Positions 51,236 through 60,875 of a DNA stretch of 64,000 nt are shown piece by piece. Position 1 is the first letter of the stretch. Every line of letters begins with the position of its first letter. Below the pieces are notes generated by a model that did no database searches, was not told where the DNA came from, and worked only from the letters and a program-made list of their open reading frames with translations. Both the position numbers and the translations under genes were made by a program. The DNA is from Candidatus Poribacteria bacterium WGA-3G (lineage in GTDB: Bacteria; Poribacteria; WGA-4E; WGA-3G): assembly GCA_000406005.1 (NCBI GenBank), contig ASZN01000021.1:1-64000 (forward strand), in the 5' to 3' direction.

Positions 51236-52030
51236 ATGAAGAAAAGGTCTATTCATACTTTTACGTTTATAACTGTTCTGCTTATAGAGGCACTCTCTGG
51301 AATAGTATTTGCCGCTGGTTTCCAGCAACACATGATTCAGAAAGGTGAAACGCTGTCCGAAATCGCACAGAAGTACAAAGTACCCGTCAAATCAATTATC
51401 CAAGCAAACAGTATTAAGTCAGCACACCGTATACAGACTGGGAAAATGCTACGCATACCGAGCGAAACCTTCGCCCTAAAAGAAATCATGTATCAGGTCA
51501 AACCCGGCGATACTTTGATCGGTATAGCGAACCACCATAACGTCGACTGGAGAGTCCTACAAAGACTCAACAGAATTTCTTCGCCTCGCAGTCTACAGAT
51601 CGGCACAGAAATTCGGATTCCGTACGACGTTGTCTCCGGGTTCAGTGATCCGCTCCGAATTCCGTTAGTCCTTACTTCAAAATACGGCTATCGCCCCCAT
51701 CCTGTTACGGGGCGTTGGCGGATGCATGATGGGATAGACTTACGTGCCGCTGTCGGTACACGCGTCTACGCTTCCAAAGGTGGTAGAATTATCTTCGCAG
51801 GACGCAAAGGCGGCTACGGGAAACTCGTCGGAATAGAACACGAAGACAACTTTACCACATGGTATGGGCATTTGTCGCGCATCAGGGTAAAAGTCGGGCA
51901 AATTGTAAACCAAGGAAAAGTCATCGGCTTGTCGGGCAACACCGGAATATCGACCGGGCCCCACTTACACTTTGAAATTAGGTATAAAGGCAGAAGTGAA
52001 AAACCAACTCAGTACATTACCATACCGTAA
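51236..52030 (+). CDS. LysM/M23 (LytM-like) endopeptidase
   Basis: 264 residues. Signal-like leader (about 8-27), two LysM peptidoglycan-binding repeats (IQKGETLSEIAQKYKVPV and VKPGDTLIGIANHHNVDW), then an M23 metallopeptidase domain with HDGIDLRAAVGT and the zinc motif HLHFEI near the C-terminus. Cuts peptidoglycan cross-links or assists hydrolase activation. The start is ATG 51236; TTG 51230 is also open. It overlaps the next gene by 35 nt. Confidence 0.9.
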   Translation: MKKRSIHTFTFITVLLIEALSGIVFAAGFQQHMIQKGETLSEIAQKYKVPVKSIIQANSIKSAHRIQTGKMLRIPSETFALKEIMYQVKPGDTLIGIANHHNVDWRVLQRLNRISSPRSLQIGTEIRIPYDVVSGFSDPLRIPLVLTSKYGYRPHPVTGRWRMHDGIDLRAAVGTRVYASKGGRIIFAGRKGGYGKLVGIEHEDNFTTWYGHLSRIRVKVGQIVNQGKVIGLSGNTGISTGPHLHFEIRYKGRSEKPTQYITIP

Positions 52031-53642
52031 ATGGTGTCTGCTACTCATAGCGACTGGCTTTCTTGTATTCACGTATTTTCTCGGTCAAAAAAACACATTA
52101 TCAGATCCGATTGACCTGAGACCAGAAATCGGTACACGCGGAATCGGGTTAAGTGGGGCATTTATAGGCAGTGCAGACGACGCAACAAGCCCGCTCTGGA
52201 ACCCAGCGGGGCTTGCTGCACTGCAACACGGGAACCTCATATACGATCTATCTCAAGGTGCTGTCTCCGTCGCTTATCCCATCCGACCTATCGGCACATT
52301 CGGTGTCAATTTCCTTGACCTAAACGCCAATGATCGCTTCCTACTCAATCACGCCGCAAACCCGATCGGCAGCTTTGAACTCGGAAATAATCAGGTGCTC
52401 TTCTCCTGTGCCAGAAAATTCGGACCCCTGCAAATCGGTGCCAGCACAGGATTTAGTCGCGCGCCTTACCAGGGAAGCCTCTGGGCACCAAACTATGATG
52501 TCGGACTACTCGCAGAAATTAACGCTCACCTCACCCTCGGGATGAGACTCCGAGATATCGCTGGCGTAACCATCCGACACACCGATGGACACGTTTTACA
52601 AACCTTCAACCAGCAGGTCGCTATCGGGGCAGTCGTTACACCGCATCCAATCATCCGATGGCACAACCGATTCGACATCTCACCCGCCTACTTCGGCACA
52701 AGTATAGAAATCGGAAACAGAGCAATCGCCGCACACGTCGGGTCGACATTTACCCTTGACGATGAACTCCCATTCCAATCATGGCGTGTAGGATTCTCAC
52801 TCAACCAATTAGGAAAAGAACTCCATTACACCTACCTCAATCAGGAAAATCTCGAATATAGACACCTCATGTCAATAGGGATGTCTTTTGGAGAAACACA
52901 ATCTATTTCACAAGACACTCAGATCAACAGACAAGAACAGAAAGACAAGACAATAACCCCAAACACACCAACATCAATACCGATGCCAGCGATTGTGACA
53001 CAAAAACCGGCGCTGAAAGATCAGCCGAGTACACCAACAACTGATACCTCGCGAAAACCGACACCCAAAACAGAGCCCAAAACAGAGCCCAAAACAGAGC
53101 CCAAAACAGAGCCCAAAACAGAGATTAAAACACAGCCACCGGAACAGACAGAGGTAGCGTATCTGAGTATCCAAATCGCCACAGAATACGATATTGACTT
53201 ACCACTTATGCTCGCCATCATTCATGCTGAATCCAACTTTAATCCAGTCGCCGTATCTGAGAACGGAGCCGCCGGATTGATGCAGGTAATGCCCGCTACC
53301 GCACGCTATCTCGGACTCAAGGTACCACAATACAAAGATAAACGGAAGCCGAAACTTGATGCCAACATAGACGAACGATTTGACCCACATAAAAACTTGC
53401 ACACCGGCCTCACTTATTTCAAGATGCTTTCAGAGAGATATAAAGGCAATCTGACCTTGGCACTCGGTGCTTATAACGTTGGACCGGGCAGAGTGGCGGT
53501 GAACGGACCTCTAATCAGTAGGGGTAAACAGTATGCAAATAAAGTTCTCAGTCGTTCCCGATACTACCGTGAAAATAAAGCACAGATGGAAGAGGATCTT
53601 AAGCAGTTAGAAGCAGCCCTGAAATCAAGAGACGGAACATAG
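51996..53642 (+). CDS. Outer-membrane beta-barrel and lytic transglycosylase (SLT) fusion
   Basis: About 548 residues from GTG 51996 (TTG 51972 is an alternative). A membrane segment (about 15-32) precedes a PorV/UPF0164-like beta-barrel of about residues 40-310 (typical DDATSPLWNPAGLAALQHG). A linker with five KTEP repeats follows (about 340-390). The C-terminus holds a soluble lytic transglycosylase domain (about 410-530) with catalytic Glu in AIIHAESNFNPVA, GAAGLMQVMPATA and LALGAYNVGPG. Such a fusion links an outer-membrane barrel with a peptidoglycan lyase. Its ORF overlaps the LysM gene. Confidence 0.85.
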   Translation: MKNQLSTLPYRKWCLLLIATGFLVFTYFLGQKNTLSDPIDLRPEIGTRGIGLSGAFIGSADDATSPLWNPAGLAALQHGNLIYDLSQGAVSVAYPIRPIGTFGVNFLDLNANDRFLLNHAANPIGSFELGNNQVLFSCARKFGPLQIGASTGFSRAPYQGSLWAPNYDVGLLAEINAHLTLGMRLRDIAGVTIRHTDGHVLQTFNQQVAIGAVVTPHPIIRWHNRFDISPAYFGTSIEIGNRAIAAHVGSTFTLDDELPFQSWRVGFSLNQLGKELHYTYLNQENLEYRHLMSIGMSFGETQSISQDTQINRQEQKDKTITPNTPTSIPMPAIVTQKPALKDQPSTPTTDTSRKPTPKTEPKTEPKTEPKTEPKTEIKTQPPEQTEVAYLSIQIATEYDIDLPLMLAIIHAESNFNPVAVSENGAAGLMQVMPATARYLGLKVPQYKDKRKPKLDANIDERFDPHKNLHTGLTYFKMLSERYKGNLTLALGAYNVGPGRVAVNGPLISRGKQYANKVLSRSRYYRENKAQMEEDLKQLEAALKSRDGT

Positions 53643-53672
53643 AAAAGCAACGCCACAAACAAGAGGAATAAT

Positions 53673-54929
53673 ATGGACAAAATTAGACTGGCAATCGTCG
53701 GATGCGGCGGGATGGGACATCGCCACATGTATGGATTAGCTGAACTCCATCAAGCAGGCTGGCAACGGTTTCAACTCGTCGGAGCATGCGATCCGGTTCA
53801 GGCAAATGCTGAATCACTTGCCACACAAGCGGAAGAACGTTTCGGTGAAAAGCCTGCCGTTGTCGGAAGCCTCGAAGAGCTTGCTGAAGTCGGGGTAGAT
53901 GCCGTCGATGTAACAACTACGCCACCATACCATCACACCGTCGCTATTGAAACGCTTGAACGCGGCTGGCATACTATGGTGGAAAAACCGATGGGACTAA
54001 CTGTTCGGGCTTGCAACCATATCCGTCGTGCCGCTGACGCATCCGATGCTATCCTCAGCGTCGCAGAGAACTACCGACGCGACCCTATCAACAGACTTGC
54101 CAAAGCACTCCTTAACGCTGAAGTTATCGGCACACCACGCTTCCTCATGCATCACGCCATCGGTGGCGCAAACCGGATGCTTATCTCCGTCTGGCGACAC
54201 CAGAAAGACCAGAGCGGTGTGCTACTCGATGTCGGCGTTCACTATGCTGATATGATGGAGTATCTACTCGGTGAAATCGATACCGTCTACGCCCAAACAC
54301 GACTCCATGAACCCATCCGACATAATTCTGCCGCAGTGACCGGTGAATCTGGATCCAACCCTGCTGGTGTTTACACGAAATGGCAGCGTGAGATGCCTGC
54401 TGAATTTGAGGCAACCGCTGAGGATGCCGCTTATGCAACACTCACCTTCAAAAACGGTGCCGTCGCGCAATACATCGAGGATCACGGCGCGTGGGGACAA
54501 GGCAACTGGCTCCGTAAAATTCACGGCTCCCAAGGTTCTATGACGCTCCCGGGGGACCGAAGCGGTGGAACTATCACCCTGAATATTGACGGACAGGAAA
54601 CGATTAACGACCAACGAGTTTTGGACCTCGTCCCAGACTTTCGATTAGACACCGTCACAGCAGACCTCTTCGGCGGCGACCGACTCTGGAACTACCAGTT
54701 TACACAAGGCGACGCGAAGAATATCGCTATTGAATATGGTGAATTTGCTGAAGTGATTGATGGAAACAGAGAAGTTGAAGTTGATGCCTACCAAGGCACA
54801 CGCTCCGTCGCTGTCTCTTACGCCATACTTGAGTCCGGTGCTACAGGACAAATCGTCCAGATGGATCAAATGCTTGATGAATCCATTAACACTTACCAAC
54901 GCGAGATTGACGAAGGATTGGGCATCTGA
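53673..54929 (+). CDS. Gfo/Idh/MocA-family oxidoreductase
   Basis: 418 residues. NAD(P) motif IVGCGGMGHRHMYG at the N-terminus, EKP motif TMVEKPMGLT near 105, and VGVHYADMMEYLLG with the Asp/His active pair near 185. The C-terminal domain is longer than in the relatives at 28612 and 54947. SD AGAGGAATA precedes ATG 53673. It opens a run of catabolic genes (53673, 54947, 56030, 57228) that suggests breakdown of a sugar, inositol or uronic acid. Confidence 0.85.
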   Translation: MDKIRLAIVGCGGMGHRHMYGLAELHQAGWQRFQLVGACDPVQANAESLATQAEERFGEKPAVVGSLEELAEVGVDAVDVTTTPPYHHTVAIETLERGWHTMVEKPMGLTVRACNHIRRAADASDAILSVAENYRRDPINRLAKALLNAEVIGTPRFLMHHAIGGANRMLISVWRHQKDQSGVLLDVGVHYADMMEYLLGEIDTVYAQTRLHEPIRHNSAAVTGESGSNPAGVYTKWQREMPAEFEATAEDAAYATLTFKNGAVAQYIEDHGAWGQGNWLRKIHGSQGSMTLPGDRSGGTITLNIDGQETINDQRVLDLVPDFRLDTVTADLFGGDRLWNYQFTQGDAKNIAIEYGEFAEVIDGNREVEVDAYQGTRSVAVSYAILESGATGQIVQMDQMLDESINTYQREIDEGLGI

Positions 54930-54946
54930 TCTCAAAGGGACAAGCC

Positions 54947-56011
54947 ATGGCAGGCACACAAGAATTCGGTATCGGTCTCATCGGATTGGGCATCGGGCAT
55001 CAGCATCTACTCGGCTATCAAAGCCGAGATCTACATGTCGCCGCGGTCTGCGACAAAGACCCTATGCGCCTTAACGAAGTTGGGGAACAATTCGGAATTG
55101 AGAAAAGATATACCCGTATTATAGACCTCATCGCCGATACCGATGTCCGTATAGTCGATATAGCCGTGCAACCCTGGATCCGTTCTCCGATTGTCAAAGC
55201 TGCCGCTGAAGCCGGCAAGCATATCCTCTGTCAAAAACCGTTCTCAATGTCAATGCAACAGGCAGTTGAAATGGTCAATATTTGCGAGCAACACACCGTA
55301 CAACTCGCCGTAAATCAAAACTCCTGCTTTGTTCCCGGTTTCCTCGCCATCGAACCTTATATCAACGCTGAACACCTCGGCGAAATCTATCACGTCTCCA
55401 TAACCTGCAACGGCTTCTACACCGAGTTCCCCGAACGCCATCTCATCCCAGCAATGCAGGTACATCACATCGGACTTGTCCACAAATGGTTCGGTGAATA
55501 CGAGAGCGTCTACTGTCAAGCACACGGACACAACAGACCCATAGAAGAAGGAGAGACTATTTCCGTCGCACTCTTCAAAAGTCGGAGCGGTGTACAAGGT
55601 CTGCTTTCGTGCAATTGGGCATTCCTTGCCAACCCCGGACGCAACTTACAGCACCCGCACGAGGAAATCCGCATCCAAGGCACCAAAGGTGCTATCTACG
55701 GAAACAGTGCCGACATGACGGTTCACCTCACGGAACCCGAAACCCAAGAGATTAAACCATCAATAGAAGGCGCATGGTTCCCGGATGCATTCGGTAACGT
55801 GATGGCACACTTTTTGGAGTGCTTACGGACCAGGGAGAAACCCATCACCGACGGACGCAGCAACTTGCACATCCTCCAGACCATTTTCGCCATGCACCAA
55901 TCAGCGATCTCAGGAAAGGTCGTTCCAATCAACGACATCCCATTAGACAGCAACTACAACCTGAGTCCACATCCTATCCATAGCGCGGATGATACAAGCA
56001 TTTTGCAGTGA
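54947..56011 (+). CDS. Gfo/Idh/MocA-family oxidoreductase
   Basis: 354 residues, starting IGLIGLGIGHQHLLG, then CQKPFSMS (EKP-like, here QKP) near 95, and AMQVHHIGLVHKWFGEYES with the active-site region. Separated from the preceding gene by 17 nt with SD AAAGGGAC. The QKP in place of EKP may change the catalytic Lys setting slightly. Operon partner of 53673. Confidence 0.82.
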   Translation: MAGTQEFGIGLIGLGIGHQHLLGYQSRDLHVAAVCDKDPMRLNEVGEQFGIEKRYTRIIDLIADTDVRIVDIAVQPWIRSPIVKAAAEAGKHILCQKPFSMSMQQAVEMVNICEQHTVQLAVNQNSCFVPGFLAIEPYINAEHLGEIYHVSITCNGFYTEFPERHLIPAMQVHHIGLVHKWFGEYESVYCQAHGHNRPIEEGETISVALFKSRSGVQGLLSCNWAFLANPGRNLQHPHEEIRIQGTKGAIYGNSADMTVHLTEPETQEIKPSIEGAWFPDAFGNVMAHFLECLRTREKPITDGRSNLHILQTIFAMHQSAISGKVVPINDIPLDSNYNLSPHPIHSADDTSILQ

Positions 56012-56029
56012 TTTTCCCTTACTACGTCC

Positions 56030-57217
56030 CTACCAATCGCCTCTCCGGTTATCCCAGAGATGTGCTTTGACAACCTCCTCGTTGAGTTCCATTCCCCATC
56101 CAGGGCGCGTCGGAATCTTCATATTGCCGTCCACAATCTCTGGAACGTGCGTCGTCAAGTCGTCCTTCCACGGGACATCATCAATATCAATCTCCATAAT
56201 ACGTACGTTCGGTAACACGGCACAAAGACTTGCACTGATATAGGTAGCAAGATGGCTATAGTAGTTATGTGGCGCAACATTGAGTTGGAACACATCCGCC
56301 AAGTCGCCAATCTTCTTTGACGGTGCGAACCCGTTCCAAGGTACATCTATCATGAACACATCCGCAGCACGACACGCAAAATAGGGTAGATATTCGCGCA
56401 TATAATAGAGATTCTCGCCGGTACATATCTTCGTCGTCGTGGAATCCTTGATTTGACGGAGTGCCTCATGGTCATACATATCAATCTCCAACCATAGCAT
56501 ATCGAACGGCTCCAGCACTTTAGCAATACGCATACACGCCTCCGGCTTGAAGTTGAAGTTCAGGTCAAGGTTGATACCAATATCCGGTCCGACTGCCTCT
56601 CTGAAAGTACCGATTAAGGTTTCAATATGTCGGAGAAGCTGAGGCGTTACGTTTCCGTCGGTGGTACCGGGTCCATTGCTGAAACCGGGAAAATAGACGG
56701 AAGCAGGATCACCCGGAATAACAATGTTCGTTTTGAGAGCAGTGTACCCCTTTTCAACGACCTCGCGCCCCAATGCGGCAATGTCATCCATCGTCCTTAA
56801 TGGCGGCACCCCGATGAGTTCATAGTTGCGGACACGTGAAGTACCGCAGTGGGACCAATAGACGCGCACATCGTCGCGCGTCGGTCCACCAAACAACTCC
56901 ACAACAGAGATGTCCAACGCTTTCGCTTTTATATCCACCAATGCACACTCAATACCCGCAATCGCCTTCGCAGCGATCCCGCCAGGGCTTTGGCGAGAAC
57001 CGCGAATCATGTCCGAAAACCGCATCTCATACGCACGCGGATCCCGTCCGATAAGCAACGGTGTCAGGTCCTTGATAGTCCCGACCACGCCGTTAGGATT
57101 CCTGCCATCGCTACATTCACCGTAACCCGTAACACCTGCATCGGTCTCCACCTTCACGAAAGTCCAAGGTCGCCACCCTGCATCCACAACAAACGTCTCA
57201 ATATTGGTAATTTTCAT
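56030..57217 (-). CDS. Mandelate racemase/enolase-superfamily dehydratase
   Basis: 395 residues from ATG 57217. Enolase-superfamily fold with VETDAGVTGYGECSDG at the N-terminal capping domain, then TALKTNIVIPGDP (Lys base region) near 175, DLNFNFKPEA near 250 and LEIDMYDHEAL (metal Glu) and ICTGENLYYMREY near 300 as metal/base residues. Acid-sugar dehydratase or related epimerase activity is likely. ATG 57217 has AAGGAGAATTGC; the frame extends to 57358 but into 57228. Partner of the 57228 oxidoreductase. Confidence 0.85.
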   Translation of the reverse strand: MKITNIETFVVDAGWRPWTFVKVETDAGVTGYGECSDGRNPNGVVGTIKDLTPLLIGRDPRAYEMRFSDMIRGSRQSPGGIAAKAIAGIECALVDIKAKALDISVVELFGGPTRDDVRVYWSHCGTSRVRNYELIGVPPLRTMDDIAALGREVVEKGYTALKTNIVIPGDPASVYFPGFSNGPGTTDGNVTPQLLRHIETLIGTFREAVGPDIGINLDLNFNFKPEACMRIAKVLEPFDMLWLEIDMYDHEALRQIKDSTTTKICTGENLYYMREYLPYFACRAADVFMIDVPWNGFAPSKKIGDLADVFQLNVAPHNYYSHLATYISASLCAVLPNVRIMEIDIDDVPWKDDLTTHVPEIVDGNMKIPTRPGWGMELNEEVVKAHLWDNRRGDW

Positions 57218-57227
57218 GCAATTCTCC

Positions 57228-58229
57228 TTACAACTGAACAACTTCTTTTCGCCGATCTGATTCAAGGAGCGCATCACAGACGCGCATCGTGTTAACCGCA
57301 GCATCAGACCATTCCGCTTCAAGGTTTCCAGATTGCACAATCTGAGAGAACCGCTCAATCATCTTAACCTCTTGGATGCACCCTTCAACCGTATTTCGCT
57401 CGTTCCCATCGGAACCGTGAATCCAAAACCGGGCAGTATCTTCGGTGGTCGGGACAGTGAAATCATCGCAGACAATCGAGGCACGCGTGCCTGCCACCTC
57501 AAACCACTTCCGGAGTCCCGTGTCGAACCCACAATCCAAAGTAGCGATACGTTCATCGTCGAACCAGAGGATGCCAGCAAGATTGAAATCGACACCCATC
57601 TTGTAGCGTGCCGTCGCGAAAACCTGTGTCGGCATCTGCTCAAACGCCCAGAGAATCGCGCGGACACAGTAATAGCCTAAATCGCCGAGACTCCCGCCTG
57701 CGAATTCCTTCATCGTACGGATATTTCCAACTGGAATTGTATCCCAATTGAAAGTGAACGCCGCCGTCACTCGGCGAAGTTTACCGAGTGTGCTATCCAT
57801 CAATTTCTGCTTCATCGCCGTCGTACGATCGTGATGCACCCACATGACACCATCCATGAGTTGTACGCCGTTCTGACGACACGCATCTGCCATCGCGGCA
57901 GCTTCGGTCGCATTCGCAGCAAGCGGTTTTTCACAAAGGAGGTGTTTACCGTGTTCCGCTGCCTTGATCGTCCATTCAGCGTGAAGTGATGGCGGTAAGG
58001 GGATGTAAAGGGCATCAAGTGAATCGTCGGCAAGGAGTGCATGGTATGTGCCGTAAGTGGTGGGGACATTGTGTTTCTCTGCCCATGCTGCAGCGCGTTC
58101 CTCTGTCCGACTCGCAACCGCAATCAAATCGGCGTTCTCGGCAAGATGGATCGCCCGGGCAACCTTCGTGGCGATATTCGCCGTGCTGAGAATCCCCCAA
58201 CGGACACGTGGTTTTACTTCTGTTGTCAT
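57228..58229 (-). CDS. Gfo/Idh/MocA-family oxidoreductase, dihydrodiol dehydrogenase-like
   Basis: 333 residues. Rossmann start RWGILSTANIATKVARAIHL, YIPLPPSLHAEW, CEKPLAAN (EKP motif) near 95, and MWVHHDRTTAM; similar in layout to dimeric dihydrodiol or glucose-fructose oxidoreductases. ATG 58229 has CGGAGCGAT upstream. Ten nt separate it from the enolase-superfamily gene, so they are co-transcribed. Substrate unknown. Confidence 0.85.
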   Translation of the reverse strand: MTTEVKPRVRWGILSTANIATKVARAIHLAENADLIAVASRTEERAAAWAEKHNVPTTYGTYHALLADDSLDALYIPLPPSLHAEWTIKAAEHGKHLLCEKPLAANATEAAAMADACRQNGVQLMDGVMWVHHDRTTAMKQKLMDSTLGKLRRVTAAFTFNWDTIPVGNIRTMKEFAGGSLGDLGYYCVRAILWAFEQMPTQVFATARYKMGVDFNLAGILWFDDERIATLDCGFDTGLRKWFEVAGTRASIVCDDFTVPTTEDTARFWIHGSDGNERNTVEGCIQEVKMIERFSQIVQSGNLEAEWSDAAVNTMRVCDALLESDRRKEVVQL

Positions 58230-58360
58230 ATCGCTCCGTCAAATGTCCTAAGTCTTAACTTTACCATAATATAACCGACAACAGGAAATAGGTCAAGTAC
58301 ATAGGCAGGACTATTTAGTTCTCGGTTTTTCCATCCAATTTTGGATACCCAGGCCCGGTA

Positions 58361-58381
58361 GGTGCGGTTTGGAACCGCACC
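58361..58381. repeat. Small palindrome GGTGCGGTT/AACCGCACC
   Basis: 9-bp stem, loop TGG. Same motif occurs near 46580 and, as GGTTCGGTT, near 15309 and 59831. Confidence 0.6.
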
Positions 58382-58490
58382 GGATTTGAAAAAGAAAAAT
58401 CAAAAATTTAGAAAATCCAATAATTTGCCTAAAACTAAATCACCCTGAGTACATAGGAACCAAGGACTAACGGAAAAAAACCGTTTTAAT

Positions 58491-58518
58491 TTGATTTTCA
58501 CAGGGAAAATGGTATAAT
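58491..58518 (+). promoter_or_regulatory. Sigma-70 promoter for the substrate-binding protein gene
   Basis: TTGATT (58491-58496), 16-nt spacer, TATAAT (58513-58518). Downstream at 58534-58556 is a perfect hairpin GGTAGCACA/TGTGCTACC (loop 5), then CGATA/TATCG (58561/58573) and GCACAC/GTGTGT (58578/58587) just before the ribosome site. The hairpins may form a regulated leader. Confidence 0.62.
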
Positions 58519-58607
58519 AGAAACAGAAAAATAGGTAGCACACACTATGTGCTACCCATTCGATAACAGAACTATCGGCACACATTGTGTGTCATGAAAG
58601 GAACTTT

Positions 58608-59774
58608 ATGAACATTAGAAAAATCATAACATTCACATTTCTATCCGTGATTATCGCATTAATTGCAAGACTTTCTGCCTGCGAACGCGTCTCACAAATT
58701 GCCCAACCCACTACACCTCAAACACCAGAACCGAGTGAAGAATTCTCGATCGGGGTTGTCTTACCTTTAACAGGACGACTCACCGATTCATTTAATAAGC
58801 CGATACAGCAAGGCTTTGAATTGGCACTCAACGAAATTAACAACGCACAATCTAACGGAACAAAGTTGAAGCTTACCGTTAGGGACGATCAGAGTACCGT
58901 AGAAGGGGCAGTTGAAGCCTTCAATAAACTGATTCACCAAGACGGGGTGTCTGTTATCCTTGGACCTGCTACTTCAAGTCAAACTAAGGAAGCTTTTCCG
59001 AGAGCGCAAGAAAATCAGGTTGTCGCGATGAGTCCGACATCCGCTGCCCGTGGTCTCAGTGCGATCGGAGATTATGTTTTTCGCGTCTCGCTGACGACAG
59101 ATATACTTATCCCGAAGGGTATTGAAGCCACACAGACAAAACTCGGTTATCAACGCGCCGCGACAATGTATGATGAAACCGATCTTTTCTCGACCGATGG
59201 AGACGCGTCCGTGCAGGAAGTCCTTGCTGCAAAAGGCGTTGAGGTGGTAGCCACCGAAACTTTCCAAGGTGGAGATACCGACTTTTCTGAACAATTAACC
59301 CGAATCCAGACCCTGAATCCCGACATCATTTTTGTTTCATGTTTATCGCCGGAAAAGCCTGGGATCCTTATGCAAGGGCATCAACTCGGTATAACTGCTC
59401 CGTTTATCGTGCGAACATTGACTGCAGCAGATGTACAAGCCGCAGGTGCAGCCGCTGAGGGCGCGATAACTTTTGTAGGGTGGGGGACTGCTGTGGATAC
59501 GCCCGGAAATAAAGCTTTTGTGGAAAATTATAGTGCCAAATTCGAGACAGAACCAACCAACTACGCCGCGCGTTCGTATGCGACACTTCATATTTTGGCG
59601 GAGGCGATCGCGAATGCACAGTCAACCGATGCTGCAGCGATTCGAGACGCACTCGCAAGTATCACAGATTTTGACACAATTTTCGGCAAATTCTCTTTTG
59701 ACGCTAACGGGGACGCAGTTTACGACGAGAAGGTTCTAATCGTCAAAGATGGTGAATTGGTGATCTTTGAGTAG
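58608..59774 (+). CDS. ABC-transporter substrate-binding lipoprotein, branched-chain amino acid type
   Basis: 388 residues from ATG 58608 (SD GAAAGGAAC). Lipobox-like RLSAC ends the leader. Periplasmic-binding fold of the leucine/isoleucine/valine type (about 45-380): IGVVLPLTGRLTDSFNKPI, GPATSSQTKEAFPRA, PTSAARGLSAIGDYVFRVS, GDTDFSEQLTRI and the late NYAARSYATLHIL. Ligand unknown; no permease or ATPase gene is next to it. It begins with a regulated-looking leader. Confidence 0.87.
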   Translation: MNIRKIITFTFLSVIIALIARLSACERVSQIAQPTTPQTPEPSEEFSIGVVLPLTGRLTDSFNKPIQQGFELALNEINNAQSNGTKLKLTVRDDQSTVEGAVEAFNKLIHQDGVSVILGPATSSQTKEAFPRAQENQVVAMSPTSAARGLSAIGDYVFRVSLTTDILIPKGIEATQTKLGYQRAATMYDETDLFSTDGDASVQEVLAAKGVEVVATETFQGGDTDFSEQLTRIQTLNPDIIFVSCLSPEKPGILMQGHQLGITAPFIVRTLTAADVQAAGAAAEGAITFVGWGTAVDTPGNKAFVENYSAKFETEPTNYAARSYATLHILAEAIANAQSTDAAAIRDALASITDFDTIFGKFSFDANGDAVYDEKVLIVKDGELVIFE

Positions 59775-59825
59775 TTTACCATAACTGTCAATTTAAAAAA
59801 AATAACCGTCGCAGGCCCCAGGGCC

Positions 59826-59855
59826 GGTAGGTTCGGTTTACTAACCGAACCTACC
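59826..59855. terminator. Long hairpin after the substrate-binding gene
   Basis: GGTAGGTTCGGTT (59826-59838) pairs with AACCGAACCTACC (59843-59855), 13 bp, with outer CCCCAG/CTGGGG supporting it. It shares the GGTTCGGTT palindrome family and may act as a terminator for 58608; no clean T-run follows. Confidence 0.5.
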
Positions 59856-59909
59856 TGGGGATGAAAGTGTCGCTTTATTTTTTCGATTCACTATAAAAGG
59901 TAAAAGGCT

Positions 59910-60773
59910 GTGGAGAATTCACTTGATCAGTTTTATACGAAACCAGAGATCGCCACGACGTGCTGGAAACACTTCATCGATACACTCGTGAGGCTAAACC
60001 GAAACCCGAATGATATGTTCTTTATTGAACCCGCTGCCGGTAGTGGCGTGTTTTACAAACTCCTACCACAGCAGAGACGACTCGGTATCGACCTCGTACC
60101 GAAATGTGATGACGTGAAACCGCAAGACTTTTTTGAACTTACCGATCTCCAATACACATCCAGAGAGACCGCAGTCATCGGAAACCCACCTTTCGGCAAA
60201 CGTGGGAAATTAGCAATCGCCTTCTTTAATCATGCAGCCCATTTAGCAGACACTGTCGCCTTTATCGTCCCAGTCAATTTCCGCAAATTTAACACCCACA
60301 AGTGGCTTGACTCTGATATGCGCTTCATCAGCAAATTGCCGCTACCGAGAGATGCCTTCCACCTCAGTACAGGCAAATCTTACGCAGTAAACACAGAATT
60401 TCAGATATGGACACGTCTGTCAACCGCACATCACGACATGCGCCAATATAAACCGCTCCCCATTCGACACAAAGATTTTCAGATGTGGCAGTACAACAAC
60501 ACACCTGATGCCTTAAAAGTTTTTCAGAACCGCTTTGATTTCGCCGTGCCATGCCAAGGCTGGCAAGATTACTCCCGTAGAGAAACGGACGAAAAACAGT
60601 GTGAAAAGAGTAAACAATGGATACTGCTGAAAACCGAAAGCCCCATTGTCTTAACACGTCTGATGGAGATTGATTATGAGCGTCTGGCACTGGAGTGCGC
60701 CACGGCTGTTCCCGGTTTTCGGAAAGGAGATTTGGTAAAAGAATATGCAGAAAAATATGAACGCAATAAGTAG
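59910..60773 (+). CDS. Orphan DNA adenine-type methyltransferase
   Basis: 287 residues. Class I SAM methyltransferase with motif I FIEPAAGSGVFYKLL, motif IV NPPFGKRGKLAIAF (DPPY/NPPF type, typical of N6-adenine methylases), and FIVPVNFRKF. No restriction endonuclease neighbours it, so it is orphan. Start GTG 59910 has AAAAGGTAAAAGG upstream. Target sequence unknown. Could be of phage or Dam-like origin. Confidence 0.8.
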   Translation: MENSLDQFYTKPEIATTCWKHFIDTLVRLNRNPNDMFFIEPAAGSGVFYKLLPQQRRLGIDLVPKCDDVKPQDFFELTDLQYTSRETAVIGNPPFGKRGKLAIAFFNHAAHLADTVAFIVPVNFRKFNTHKWLDSDMRFISKLPLPRDAFHLSTGKSYAVNTEFQIWTRLSTAHHDMRQYKPLPIRHKDFQMWQYNNTPDALKVFQNRFDFAVPCQGWQDYSRRETDEKQCEKSKQWILLKTESPIVLTRLMEIDYERLALECATAVPGFRKGDLVKEYAEKYERNK

Positions 60774-60875
60774 TTTTGGGTTTGAAGAATTTTTAAAACT
60801 TAATGCCTTGGTTAGGAAGAATACTGACAGTCTATATTTTCAAGTTTTAGTAGTAAATATTCTGTTTTGACAATT

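Noticed and set aside
51032..51331. Minus-strand frame across the structured leader, considered as a TnpB-type C-terminus or transposon end
   Set aside because: No zinc-finger or DED motif visible; the pairing fits a plus-strand leader better. The transposon-end alternative is noted in the finding.
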